The position numbers and the translations under genes are program-made. The notes below the pieces were generated by a model that was not told the DNA's origin, did not search any database, and saw only the letters and a list, made by a program, of their open reading frames with translations. Of a DNA stretch of 64,000 bases, positions 1 to 9,790 are shown one piece after another. Source of the DNA: Trichobilharzia regenti (lineage: Eukaryota > Platyhelminthes > Trematoda > Strigeidida > Schistosomatidae); assembly GCA_944472135.2 (NCBI GenBank), contig OX235270.1, positions 138,089,632 through 138,153,631 of the forward strand. The letters run 5' to 3'. Position 1 is the stretch's first letter. Each line of letters starts with the position of its first letter.

Positions 1-541
1 GGGATGGATAAAACAAACAAAGTAGCATTATAATAACTAAGAAGACTGACATTGTGCAATTAGGGGTTAGAAATGTAGAAATAACAAAATAGACAGGATG
101 TTTGGATAAAAACTAATGTGATGAATAATTGTTTATGCAATCAGGGATTAAATATGTAGAAATAGTAAGATGACAAAATAAACACTAAGTTCGGGTATGA
201 AAATATGGTAGTGTAAACAGGGATTAAGAAAAACTTGAAATAACATGAATAAACAGGAAGTTTAGATAAGAAAGGCGATGGGATGGTGATTACTAAAAAT
301 TACCTGTTTATGATGGCCATGGCAAGGACAGGGGTTGGACGTATTTCTTTTGTATACAAAGCGTGGGTTTGAGCTTTTGTATCGCTAGCGCCTCGGCTAT
401 GCCCAGATGTCTTGATTTTACTCCCTTTGATGGGTTTGATCGAATCTTGTAAATGATTTTGAAGGATTTTTCGAGTGGCGCTGAATGTCCTGAATTCACC
501 AGGTGTTCTGTCACCGAACTATTTACCCGTTTTCGTTCTCC
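1..541. repeat. Left arm of 541-bp inverted repeat (A1/A2)
   Basis: The reverse complement of this segment matches 956-1496 over 541 bases. I saw only two mismatches (arm positions 971 and 1493 on the right side). It contains the endonuclease C-terminus and 3' UTR of copy A1. The arm may continue to the left of the window. Confidence 0.93.
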
Positions 542-955
542 TTTTACTAGCCAGGCTGGATAGTGTTCACGAGCGCGTTTTTCAAGTCGGCGCATGGTAC
601 GGCCAACGTACTCAGCTCCACAAGAGCAAGTAAACTGGTATATGCATGTTGAGGTGGCTCAATGCGACAGCTTGTCTTTCGCGTTCTGGCTGAACAGTTT
701 CTTGCAGGAAAACGTCAGTCGTAGGCTAGCGGCGAAGTATGTTTTCCTCAGCGATTTTGAGAGGCGTCTGCGAAGGATTTCTGCTTCAATATCACCTTTG
801 AATTCTAGACTAAGCAGAAGCATTTTCTTTGGGACGGATTGGACTTGTTCAGAAGTCTTCTTAGGTTTGAGATTCTTTTCTATGAACCTGGGCGGGAAAC
901 CATTTTCCATCAGGGTTTTTCGAAGATTACGCAGTTCTTCTTCAACCACTTCCTC
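308..955 (-). pseudogene. PLE A1 linker plus GIY-YIG endonuclease, broken by one stop
   Basis: Read on the minus strand, this encodes the helical linker (EEVVEEELRNLRKTL...), then CIYQFTCSCGAEYVGRT, the GIY-YIG core with its Cys-X-Cys pair, then EHYPAW and ...SSVTEHLVNSGH, and ends PLSLPWPS at 308. PLE endonucleases of this type nick target DNA to prime reverse transcription. The parts before and after 659-661 are in one frame, separated only by TGA where copy A3 has TGG (Trp). The N-terminal RT is missing. Non-functional as it stands. Confidence 0.88.
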
Positions 956-1189
956 GGAGAACGAAAACGCGTAAATAGTTCGGTGACAGAACACCTGGTG
1001 AATTCAGGACATTCAGCGCCACTCGAAAAATCCTTCAAAATCATTTACAAGATTCGATCAAACCCATCAAAGGGAGTAAAATCAAGACATCTGGGCATAG
1101 CCGAGGCGCTAGCGATACAAAAGCTCAAACCCACGCTTTGTATACAAAAGAAATACGTCCAACCCCTGTCCTTGCCATGGCCATCATAA
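956..1189 (+). pseudogene. C-terminal fragment of a PLE GIY-YIG endonuclease (A2)
   Basis: An open frame encoding the last ~77 residues of the family A protein, from the HLVNSGH region to the terminal PLSLPWPS. It is identical in sequence to the corresponding part of A1. It lacks the CIYQF/YVGRT catalytic core. An upstream ORF that reads in from A1's reverse strand is only a chimera across the junction. Confidence 0.85.
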
Positions 1190-1496
1190 ACAGGTAATTT
1201 TTAGTAATCACCATCCCATCGCCTTTCTTATCTAAACTTCCTGTTTATTCATGTTATTTCAAGTTTTTCTTAATCCCTGTTTACACTACCATATTTTCAT
1301 ACCCGAACTTAGTGTTTATTTTGTCATCTTACTATTTCTACATATTTAATCCCTGATTGCATAAACAATTATTCATCACATTAGTTTTTATCCAAACATC
1401 CTGTCTATTTTGTTATTTCTACATTTCTAACCCCTAATTGCACAATGTCAGTCTTCTTAGTTATTATAATGCTACTTTGTTTGTTTTATCCACCCC
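956..1496. repeat. Right arm of 541-bp inverted repeat (A1/A2)
   Basis: Partner of 1-541. The inner boundary is sharp: at 955/956 the sequence switches from A1 linker coding (minus) to A2 endonuclease coding (plus) with no filler. The spacer 542-955 belongs to A1 only. Confidence 0.93.
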
Positions 1497-1604
1497 CCTG
1501 TTTATTATGGCATTCCAATTCCCAATTTTTATTTTTATTAATTTGACCCTTGACCGGATATTATTCTGGAACTTTCCCATCCATTTGATATAAATACACG
1601 AATG

Positions 1605-1650
1605 TACAGCCTAGATGATGACTTCGTCGAAAAGAAAATTTTCTTCGCTG
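1605..1650 (+). ncRNA. Hammerhead-like hairpin at the PLE A2 3' end
   Basis: Visible pieces in order: GUACAGC, CUAGAUGA, a short stem closed around UUC (GAC/GUC), GAAA, a perfect AAGAAAA/UUUUCUU hairpin, UC, then GCUG, which can pair with CAGC at the start. This is the order of a type I hammerhead: stem I, core, stem II, GAAA, stem III, cleavage C, stem I. The core has an extra base compared with CUGAUGA, so activity is doubtful. PLE terminal repeats are known to carry small hammerheads; the assignment here is inference. Confidence 0.5.
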
Positions 1651-1914
1651 CAACTGTCTTCTTGTTTTCAAATTAGTCGCATATCTGACATAAATCAGAA
1701 TTTTTGTTCCGTGCTTAATGTTTATGGATTCAGAAAATTACTTTCATGTATGAATTTCATCTGGTAGAAAAGTTTTCTTTTGAGGTGATGATTTTGATGG
1801 AGCAACTTTAATATTTTTCTGTCTAGATATTTGATAGTTGAAAAGTATAACAATTAAAAAAGATGAGTGAACTCATACAAAAACACTGGATGTTGTGAGA
1901 ACGTGATTATTTTC

Positions 1915-2330
1915 TCCAGACGACAACCCGTATGATGCTAACTAACGACTGGCGGTAATCAGGTTCTAGTGAGAAGTCGTGACCAGTGGGGTAAAACAGG
2001 TAGGGTGGGAGAACAAACACCTGCCACAGATGACAATGGCTAGTGGTCACGCTATATCGTGAATTGACAGAAGTTGTTATACATGAGATGGCTAATGGAT
2101 TGGTTCCCACTGGCTGAATGGTCTACCAGCATGCCTAGTAACATGAAGGCTCTGCGTTTGAACCCCCGTGGTGTATGTGTTCTGCTACAGAGTCCTCATA
2201 AATTGGACGAGAGAGCTGTTTAGTATTTCCTGGTGGTTTTCCGATGGTTCTTTAACCAATGTCAGCTCATGGTGAAATCTTGTAACCAATTAAATCCTTG
2301 CCAGAAAACACCCGAATAGCAATCTCTTGT
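1915..2330 (+). repeat. Sm-alpha-like SINE, diverged copy (M1)
   Basis: Matches the ~410-bp repeat seen elsewhere in the window: a leader with 'gtgaccagt', an A-box-like TGGCTGAATGG, a B-box-like segment near 2155-2175, then a degraded form of the hammerhead-like block (gagtcctcataaattggac) and the 'ggttttccgatggttc' tail. More decayed than copies M5 or M7. Confidence 0.75.
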
Positions 2331-2354
2331 GCTACGTTAGCTTGATTATGAAAG

Positions 2355-2890
2355 CGGTATTATTATTTATTATTATTCCTTTGGGCTCCAAGTGAAACAG
2401 GTCTTCAGCAGCACATCTTCACATCTGCCGACCTCTTCAGCTTGGACCATGGTTTCCGACAATCTCTCGTCTCCTCCCCACACGATCTCCGCCATTCCAC
2501 CCTTGCAACACCGGCTAACTCGTCGCTTCCCATTGGGATTCCACTCGAGTGATGGCCTACATTGAACGCGATGTCATTCGACGGTCCCCTCATTATATGC
2601 CCTATTCATCTCCACTTTCTCCTACATACTTGTTGAGCGATAGGTTCTTGGTTGGCTTGTTCCGACAGTTTCTTGTTACTTATTAATTCTGGCCAGCTGG
2701 CCATTTGATCTTCAGTATGGAGCCAGAGAAGGCAGCTGTTGATGAAAGTCTGAAGCAGACTGTTAGAAATGCTTTTCGTGATGCGTTTGTAAAGTTTCTG
2801 ACTCTTATAGAAGCGCTGACCGACTTGACATTGGCTTCGGAAATGCGAATCTTGTTCCCTATGCTAAGTGCAGAATACACCCAAACTAGT
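2355..2890 (-). mobile_element. RTE-clade retrotransposon, 3' fragment (R1)
   Basis: On the minus strand it encodes the RTE C-terminal end: a NVKSVSASIRVRNF-like stretch (relative of NVKSVLLYGSETW in R9), ILKIKWPAGQN, and a WRRSCGEETRDC-like segment, followed by the AT-repeat tail near 2355. Frames are broken. PLE copy A3 begins directly at its right edge. Confidence 0.82.
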
Positions 2891-2894
2891 TTTG

Positions 2895-4361
2895 GTTGGT
2901 TCTGCAACACCGCGCATGTATGGCTTACCTAAAATACACAAACAAAATGTCCCATTCCGCCCAATACTAGATATGATTGATTCCCCATATCATGCAATCG
3001 CAAAATGGCTGGTGGAAATTCTCGGGCCGGTGAAAGAAAAGCTGTCAAGACACAACCTCCGTGACACAGTTGACTTTGTTGATTCAATTAAGAATGTCAA
3101 TGTAGCAGAAAAGAAAATGGTCTCCCTGGATGTCGTGTCTCTCTTCACCAACGTTCCACTGACAGAAACCGTATGTTTCCTTTGTGATTACATTCAATCC
3201 AATAGCAGTGATGTCGGTATACCGATCCATTACCTGAAAGAACTGTTACTTCGATGCATCTTCAACGTATACTTTAGTTTCAACAAGGAAATATACAGGC
3301 AAGTAGATGGAGTAGCAATGGGTTCTCCCTTGGGACCTCTCCTAGCCGATTGCTTTATGGCTAGCTTAGAGAACAACGCCTTATCACCGACTATCAACGA
3401 CCTCCATCTCTACAAAAGATACATCGATGATACTTTCATTATTTGTGATGAGAACTGTGATGTAGAAAAACTACTTTAAATCTTCAATAATGCCCACCCA
3501 AACATCGACTTTACACTTGAGACTGAATCCGACGGAATGTTCCACTTCCTCGACGTCCACCTGACAAGAAACGCCGACAACTCTCTGAAAAGGTCCATAT
3601 ACAAAAAGCCTACATGGAATGGACAATGCATCAACTTTCAAAGCTTCGTGCCCCTGAGTAGAAAGAGGAACCTGATATACGCTCTTTCCTCGAGGATTAG
3701 GAAGATATGCAGCGAGGAAGTGGTTGAAGAAGAACTGCGTAATCTTCGAAAAACCCTGATGGAAAACGGTTTCCCGCCAAGATTCATAGACAAGAATCTC
3801 AAATGTAAGAAGACTTCTGAACAAGTCCATTCCGTTCCAAAGAAAATACTTCTGCTTAATCTAGAATTCAAAGGTGATATTGAAGCAGAAATCCTTCGCA
3901 AACGCCTCTCCAAATCGCTAAGGAAAACATACTTCGCCGCGAGCCTACGACTGACGTTTTCCTGCAAGAAACTGTTCAGCCAGAACGCGAAAGACAAGCT
4001 GTCGCATTGGGCCACCTCAACGTGCATATACCAGTTTACTTGCTCTTGTGGAGCTGAGTACGTTGGCCGTACCATGCGCCGACTTGAAAAACGCGCTCGT
4101 GAACACTACCCAGCCTGGTTAGTAAAAGGAGACCAAAAGCGTGTATACAGTTCAGTGACAGAACATCTGGTCAATTCAGGACATTCAGCACCTTTCGAAA
4201 AATCCTTCAAAATAGTATACAAGATTCGATCAAACCTATCAAAGGGAGTCAAATCAAGACATCTGGGCATAGCCGAGGCGCTAGCTATACAAAAGCTCAA
4301 ACCCACGCTTTGTATACAAAAGAAATACGTCCAACCCCTGTCCTTGCCATGGCCATCATAA
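2895..4361 (+). pseudogene. PLE reverse transcriptase-GIY-YIG endonuclease, one in-frame stop (A3)
   Basis: Encodes the RT (PRMYGLPKIHK, FRPILD, a SLDVVSLFTNVP block containing the first catalytic Asp, GVAMGSPLGPLLAD, and the YIDD catalytic box at 3420-3431), FHFLDVHL, the linker EEVVEEELRN, and the endonuclease CIYQFTCSCGAEYVGRT ending PLSLPWPS. The two open parts are in the same frame; the only interruption seen is TAA at 3477-3479. The protein copies element RNA and, via GIY-YIG, nicks target DNA. The N-terminal RT portion is missing, so it is not complete even apart from the stop. The ATG at 2868 lies in RTE sequence and is not a real start. Confidence 0.93.
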
Positions 4362-4749
4362 ACAGGTAATTTTTAGTAATGACCATCCCATCGCCTTTCT
4401 TACCTAAACTTCCTGTTTATTCATGTTATTTCAAGTTTTTCTTAATCCCTGTTCACACTACCATATTTTCATACCCAAACTTCGTGTTTATTTTGTCCCT
4501 GATTGCATAAACAATTATTCATCACATTAGTTTTTATCCAAACATCCTGTCTATTTTGTTATTTCTACATTTCTAACCCCTAATTGCACAATGTCAATCT
4601 TCTTAGCTATCATGATGCTACTTTGTTTGTTTTATCCATCCCCCTGTTTATTATGGCATTCTAATTCCTAATTTTAATTTTTATTAATTTGACCCTTGAC
4701 CGGATATTATTCTGGAACTTTCCTATCCATTTGATATAAATACACGAAT

Positions 4750-4796
4750 GTACAGCCAAGATGATGACTTCGTCGAAAAGAAAATTTTCTTCGCTG
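4750..4796 (+). ncRNA. Hammerhead-like hairpin at the PLE A3 3' end
   Basis: Same architecture as the A2 terminus: GTACAGCC, AAGATGATGAC, TTCGTC, GAAA, the AAGAAAA/TTTTCTT palindrome, then CGCTG. One base differs in the core (CCAAG versus CCTAG). Likely a degenerate PLE hammerhead; self-cleavage cannot be judged by eye. Confidence 0.48.
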
Positions 4797-4849
4797 CAAT
4801 TGTCTTCTTAATAGTTTTGGTCGATGAAGGCGTATCTCACCTGTCCGAT

Positions 4850-5222
4850 TCTGGCTAGTTTTGACATATTCATCCGTTCCGTTTATGGTTGAAACGATGC
4901 TTACTCGATAAGTGAAGGCAGGAAGTAACCTTTATTAAATCTCTCCCGTTGATGTTGACGTGCTGGTTGTTGTTGTTGCTGCAGTTGGTTGGTTATCTCC
5001 ATCACCTCCGTCTCCACCTTCTCTATATTCACCTGCACTCCTGTCTTCGCTGCCTCTTCAGCCAGTTTGTTGGTTTTCTCCTGTAAGTCTTCTAGTTTAT
5101 GTGACACTATACATACATCATCGACGAAATCCAGATGTTCTAGAGTCTTCGCATCAGTTGTCCAGCGTACTCTTGTCTCCTGACTCCTCAAGCTATGACG
5201 CATAATCCAGTCCAATGAAAGC
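4850..5222 (-). mobile_element. RTE-clade RT fragment (R2)
   Basis: Minus-strand coding for DWIMRHSL..., KTLEHLDFVDDVCIVSHKLEDLQEKTNKLAEEA and the Gln-rich linker (CAA/CTG repeats near 4970). This is the palm region around the FADD catalytic box, here FVDD. The fragment lacks both ends of the element and is interrupted before 4930. Confidence 0.85.
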
Positions 5223-5424
5223 AGTATGCCATACTCACTATGCCATAGAAATCTATAAAAAGTATTTTTTTAAACATAGACTGAACAGTGGGCGCTCCAT
5301 GATCAGATGCATTCATTGTCATCATGTAACGTCTTTGGTGTTCATGAATGCATTATTCACCCGAGACATTAGAAACTTCACAATGAAAGTGTCTTTATTT
5401 TCATTACTTAACTAGTGAAAATAT

Positions 5425-5720
5425 CGCTGGAGAAAAAAAGCTTCTGCTGCACGTCTCCAATTTGTTCTATTCTCTGCTGCCCTTTCTGGCTGGTTCCATC
5501 ATTGCACATAAAGTATCGTCTCCTCCTCACACCATCTCCCATACTTTACTTTCTGACAACTCATTTATCGTTTCCCATTCGAGGTCCACTGGAGCTATGG
5601 CCTGGAATGCGGTGTTATTTGATAGTCTGCTAAGTTTATTTCCAATCCATCTCCACTTTTATTCGAAATATTCGTTAAACGATAGGTTCTTGGTCACGGA
5701 AGCTGTTCTTATTTTGTACA
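5425..5720 (-). mobile_element. RTE-clade 3' terminal fragment (R3)
   Basis: Resembles the RTE 3' coding end on the minus strand: the 'aggtccactggagctatggcctggaatgcgg' region corresponds to ALEWNP in R9. No long frame is left. The terminal AT-repeat tail is not clear. Confidence 0.65.
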
Positions 5721-6412
5721 TAATTTGTTACGCAATAATGATTCATGCCTAGAATTTATTAGTTTAAATCATCTTAAAATTCAAGCATTTATTATCTGCA
5801 TACAAATTGGACAACTGTTTAGATGCCATTTTAAACTTTTCTTCCCCCAAACGTATTATCAAACATCCATCTGTCACGGATAGAATTTCACTTCCCTTAA
5901 TTAGATAGAAAAAGGTCTGTAAATTCAATGAAACTGGAATACAGAGTATAATTTTACTTTGAATTTTGAAAATTCTAGTTTTCTGTTAAAATATTGCATA
6001 TTAAAAGAAACCAGAAAGATATTTGTTGCTAATCTGAGATTATTTCATGTACATAAATCAGTCACGTCATGAATTCGTGTGCCATCGTCCAAGCGGGGTA
6101 CTGATAGGAAATTTAAGTTCAGTACTGAAAAGCATAGATTTGTACATTTGAGGCAGCAGTATGACATCGACCATGATGAGATTTGTCTTAAACAGATGCA
6201 TAACTAAGGCATATAAATGTGATAGATTAAACAAATCATTTGCCTCGAGGAAATCTGAAGAATGAATTTCGATTATATTTTTGACAATGACCACAGATTG
6301 AATTACAGGCTAAAAAAACGTTTAGATTGTGTATTTCTATGACGGTCTGCTTGAAACTTTGATTACCAGAAACCTCTATCGATATTTTGCATATAAAATA
6401 ATTTTTTTAATA
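5721..6412. other. Unannotated AT-rich stretch
   Basis: No coding signal, RNA gene or recognisable repeat seen. Only short ORFs occur. Confidence 0.5.
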
Positions 6413-6645
6413 ATTTTTCCTTCACGTTCCCAGTGGAACATGGGGCTTCAAGCTAGTGGCTTGAAGTTTCTGTAGCAGTGTTTAATTTTTACAGGATGGG
6501 GTTGCTAGCCTCATTCCCAACCTTTCCTCCTTACCAGTCTGATTACTGGCTTAGCGAGGTAAAGGAGTGAGTCAGCCGGAGATCGAACCCCGGACCATGT
6601 GTATGGTCGGCGGGCGTCCCAACCGCTGAGCCACCGACGCTTTAA
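6413..6645 (-). repeat. tRNA-headed SINE, type 2 (RTE-like tail)
   Basis: Read on the minus strand: A box TGGCTCAGCGG, B box GGTTCGATCTC, a central part with 'taccgctaagccagtaatcagactgg'-type sequence, and a 3' tail GAAGCCCCATGTTCCACTGGG. The tail resembles the RTE 3' end. Probably transcribed by RNA polymerase III from the internal boxes. One of the best-preserved copies. Confidence 0.85.
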
Positions 6646-6647
6646 AT

Positions 6648-6727
6648 GAACTCATGTCCCTTCTGAAACTCGAACCCGCGTCACTAAATCAGCGCTTCAG
6701 TCAGAGACGTTACCACTGTGCTATTTT
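6648..6727 (-). repeat. tRNA-like SINE head, type 3 (partial)
   Basis: Minus strand: TAGCACAGTGGTAACG (A-box-like) and GGGTTCGAGTTTC (B-box-like), followed by 'agaagggacatgag'. It resembles the head of the repeats at 14425 and 22212. Directly adjoins the type 2 SINE. Confidence 0.6.
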
Positions 6728-7067
6728 CCATATAGTTTTTCTTATTCAGCTTGTTTGAATCTAGTAAAATATGACTTCTGTTAGTATTGTTCGGCTCGGA
6801 TAGCATCTAAAACATTTAAAAATGAGGTTTCGTAAGTTTCTAGTCAAAATAAAAAAAACCACTATCCTCTCTGGAAGCTTATCTCATCAAGTTACATGAT
6901 CGCTGCTGATTATTGTCCTTGGTTCACAAAATGCATTCCTGAACTTTTCATAATTTTCATTAAATCAGTTATCATGCATTTCTCGAAGGAGACAAAGAAT
7001 AGGTATCATAGTGAATTGGTTTGCGTTTCTGGTTAGATAGCACTGTGTTCATCAATCTACTGTGCGT
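6728..7067. other. Unannotated stretch between SINEs
   Basis: AT-rich. No feature seen. Confidence 0.5.
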
Positions 7068-7290
7068 TGGTGGCGCAGCGATATAGTGCTCGCCCACTGC
7101 ACGTGGTTCAGGGGTCGATCTCCAGCTGACTTACTCCTTCATCTTGCTAAGACAATAATAAGACTGGTAAGGAGTGAAGGTTGGGTATGAAGATGCCAGC
7201 CTCATCCAGAAAAAATAAACATCACTGCTACGGAAACTACAAGCCTCTAGCTTGAAGCCGTGTGTTCCACTGGGAACGTAAAGTATTGAA
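7068..7290 (+). repeat. tRNA-headed SINE, type 2
   Basis: Plus-strand copy: TGGCGCAGCGATA (damaged A box), GGTCGATCTCC (B box with one change) and the tail 'gaagccgtgtgttccactggg'. Oriented opposite to the copy at 6413-6645, about 420 bp away. Confidence 0.82.
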
Positions 7291-7387
7291 AAAGATCGAT
7301 CTACTTTCAATCAAACATTTATTTGAAGAACTTAGACTAAGAGAAAATATCATACAATAAACTCTGCTGAGACTTTTTGACTTTCTT

Positions 7388-8280
7388 ATTATTATTATAT
7401 CCTTTAATTCCTAGAGGAACATAAGGCTTCAGCCGCGCGTCTCCATTGCCTTCGGTTTTCTGCCAACTTTTTCACCCTGCTCCAAGTCTCCCCACATGCT
7501 TTCATTCCCTCTTCACATGACCTCCTCCAAGTCACCCCACACTGACGACCAACTCGCCGCTTTCATATCAGGTTCCACTCGAGCAATGGCTTGTCTAGTG
7601 AAATCACTTGATGGTTTCCTCAGAGTATGGCCAATCCATCTCCATTTCCTACTGTCTATTTATTTCACAATCGGTTCCTTGTTGGTTCGTTCCCATAGAT
7701 CTCACCCTGTTGCTGATCTTTTGTTGAAGGCCATCTGATCTTGAGTATTGAGCGAAGACAACTGTTGATGAAGGTCTGAAGTTTGTTTGAGATGCTCTTT
7801 ATGACACGCTGGCCAAGTCTCTGATCAGTATAGTAAGTAGCACTGACTTCACGTTGGAGTTGAAAATCTGGATCTATTTTTTGATGATGAGTGCTGTTGA
7901 CCTCCACACAGACTTAAGAATAATGAAAGCTTGTCTTGCCTTTCCGATTCTGGCTTTGATATCCTCGTCAGTTCCGCCACCTGTAGTTGAAAAGATGCCT
8001 CTTAGGTAGGTGGGTAGGTAAAGGAGGTTGTTTCTTTCAGGTTCCTCCCATTTATGTCAGCTGATTGTTGTCTGTTGTTGTTGCTGCTACTGTTGGTGTT
8101 GGCCAAGAATCTTCATCACCTCTGTTTTATCTATGAGTGAGTGTGTGAGTGCATTATATACCTGTGTCCTCATTGCCCGTTGTCTGTCGCATTATCCAAT
8201 CTACTGCAATCAGGAAGATAATTGGCGATAGCAGACAGCCTTGCCTCACTCCCGTTCTCACTTCGAAGGATTCCGTAAAT
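7388..8280 (-). mobile_element. RTE-clade retrotransposon, 5'-truncated copy (R4)
   Basis: Same subfamily as R8 and R9. On the minus strand it runs from just upstream of the GVRQGCL block (FEVRTGVRQGCLLSP in R9) through the YDQ/NRPQ-type linker, ...KSVLLYG-, SISNKLQTFINSCLRSILKIRWPS, TRQ-, to the 3' UTR ending in a TAT-rich tail at 7388. Many stops and frameshifts. No clear target-site duplication seen. Confidence 0.88.
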
Positions 8281-9674
8281 AAACGCTATTCAGAATAAGG
8301 CTTTTAATACTAATTAAATGCATAAGGTGTATAACTTGAGACGGGCTGGTACAACACACTACATAATAGAGATGACAAGTGGCCTATGAATTAAATTCAT
8401 TCGGAAAGTTAAACAAAATAACACAGATATTATTCGAATTCAATTTAATTCAAACAAAGATTTGTTTAAAAAGTAGTGTAAAATGATGCAACCAACAACA
8501 AAAATGACAAGCTACAGAAGATAATACTGAAATATCATACATGCTGATCCACAATGATTCATATATATATATATATATATATATATTTAATATTTGGAGT
8601 CTTTGAGAATTTCGAAAAAAACACTGTAGAGCTCCAGTTATGCACATCGGATAAGTGATTGACATATTCCGACCGTTTATTTGATTAACCAATATTAGGC
8701 CTACAATAATTTCCGCCTAACAGATGACGAAATCTTCGATTAAACAGATCTAGAAGTCTGTAGAAGACTCTATCTTGCACAGTGAACTCTCCTACTGATT
8801 ATAATCTCTAAATGTCTAAAATGAAAAAAAAATTAGTTTAATCTATAGCACGTTGAACCCGTCAATCAAGAGGGACAGACACTAAAGAATTTCAAGCCTT
8901 TATTACAAACGCATGACAAAAACGCATAAGATAAATGATGAAAAAAGATTATTAAGTACAATAAATACAAACAGCTGTTTTAGTATTTCAGCGACAGTTG
9001 TTCTCATTCAACTATGTTGATTAAAAAAAGATAATAAATACAAGTTCCAAATAATTTTAACCAGTGTAGATATGAAGTGGATTGTAAAGGGAATTGGATA
9101 AATAGTAGACTTAATTACATCGGTAATTAAGAGTGTCTTCAAATGATAGTCAAGCACACTTCTAACATCCATTTTGTTACAGGAGTCAGTATCATGGGAT
9201 AAAGTGGTTAAAGCATTTCAAGATGAAGTACAATAGAGGTGATTAATAGGGCTAATTGCAGCTTGAAGTTGACAAACTCAGCTTGAGTATAAAAATATAT
9301 AGCTATGTCAGAATTTTTTACACACGATGAAATGAGGCATCATGCCTAGAGGGATTATTTCAATTTATATATAGAAAGTATTAGAATCAAGAAATTGAAT
9401 GGAGACATTTCTTACATTTCTTGAAAATCGGTCTTCATTCTGAATTCAGGTTACGTGATGTTAGCGAAGTTCAGTGTTTAATGTTGAGAAACGGATATAT
9501 TATTAATGGGTTGCCTATAGGGGACACTAGTGGACACTGACTGATCACTGGGGATTAACCATTGTCATGTACCTAATCCTCTTTGTCAGCATCCACTGGA
9601 TTCTTTTAGTCACGTTTCCACAAATGTCATCAAGTAGGTTGACTCACTTTTGCTTTGCAACCTGTACTGGTGTT
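8281..9674. other. Unannotated AT-rich stretch
   Basis: No gene-like signal. Contains the (AT)n tract at 8561-8587 and otherwise unremarkable AT-rich DNA. Confidence 0.5.
8561..8587. repeat. (AT)n microsatellite
   Basis: About 13 uninterrupted AT units. Confidence 0.95.
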
Positions 9675-9790
9675 AAATGTTTGGAGGCAATCGATAGGAA
9701 GTCGTCAACCTTTGTTTTTGGTGCTTATTGCCATTTATCAGTATGGCGTATGTGGAACTTCATGGAAATTGATATCTCTTTTGATAGTCA
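9675..9790 (-). repeat. SINE type 3, diverged 3' part
   Basis: The sequence 'tggaggcaatcgataggaag' and the following ~90 bases align by eye with the reverse complement of the repeat at 14425-14612 (tggaggcagtcagtaggaag). The head is missing. A short ORF across it is not a gene. Confidence 0.55.

Larger units (their letters stand above)
1..955 (-). mobile_element. Penelope-like element, family A, copy A1 (3' half, runs off the window start)
   Basis: A minus-strand PLE 3' portion: the end of the RT-linker region, the GIY-YIG endonuclease and about 300 bp of AT-rich 3' UTR. It matches copy A3 (2890-4815) in coding and 3' sequence. The 5' side stops abruptly at 955, where copy A2 starts on the opposite strand. 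The 3' end continues beyond base 1, so the element's end is not visible. The first 541 bases form one arm of an inverted repeat with A2. Confidence 0.9.
956..1670 (+). mobile_element. Penelope-like element, family A, copy A2 (endonuclease end and 3' UTR)
   Basis: Starts inside the endonuclease at the residues corresponding to GERKRVNSS and runs through the stop at 1187-1189 into a 3' UTR with the family A landmarks. It finishes with the hairpin-rich terminus at about 1605-1665, ending near TGTCTTCTT as in A3. Too short to be autonomous. It is the head-to-head partner of A1. Confidence 0.9.
2890..4815 (+). mobile_element. Penelope-like element, family A, copy A3 (best preserved)
   Basis: A 5'-truncated PLE carrying the RT palm, linker, GIY-YIG endonuclease, ~400-bp 3' UTR and hairpin terminus. 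The upstream RT part is missing; the first recognisable residues are GSATPRMYGLPKIHK, a standard PLE RT block. The 3' UTR lacks a ~30-bp segment (around 4498) that A1 and A2 have. It is bounded by RTE fragments R1 and R2. Confidence 0.93.

Noticed and set aside
594..974. Plus-strand ORFs over PLE A1 (also 3471-3830, 3638-4075 and 31886-32245, opposite real frames)
   Set aside because: Antisense shadows of the PLE or RTE coding frames.
839..1189. 116-codon ORF reading into the PLE A2 endonuclease
   Set aside because: The first ~40 codons are the reverse strand of A1; the ORF is a chimera across the inverted junction.
8561..8587. (AT)n tract as a possible origin or regulatory site
   Set aside because: Simple repeats are common in such genomes and nothing around it supports a function.
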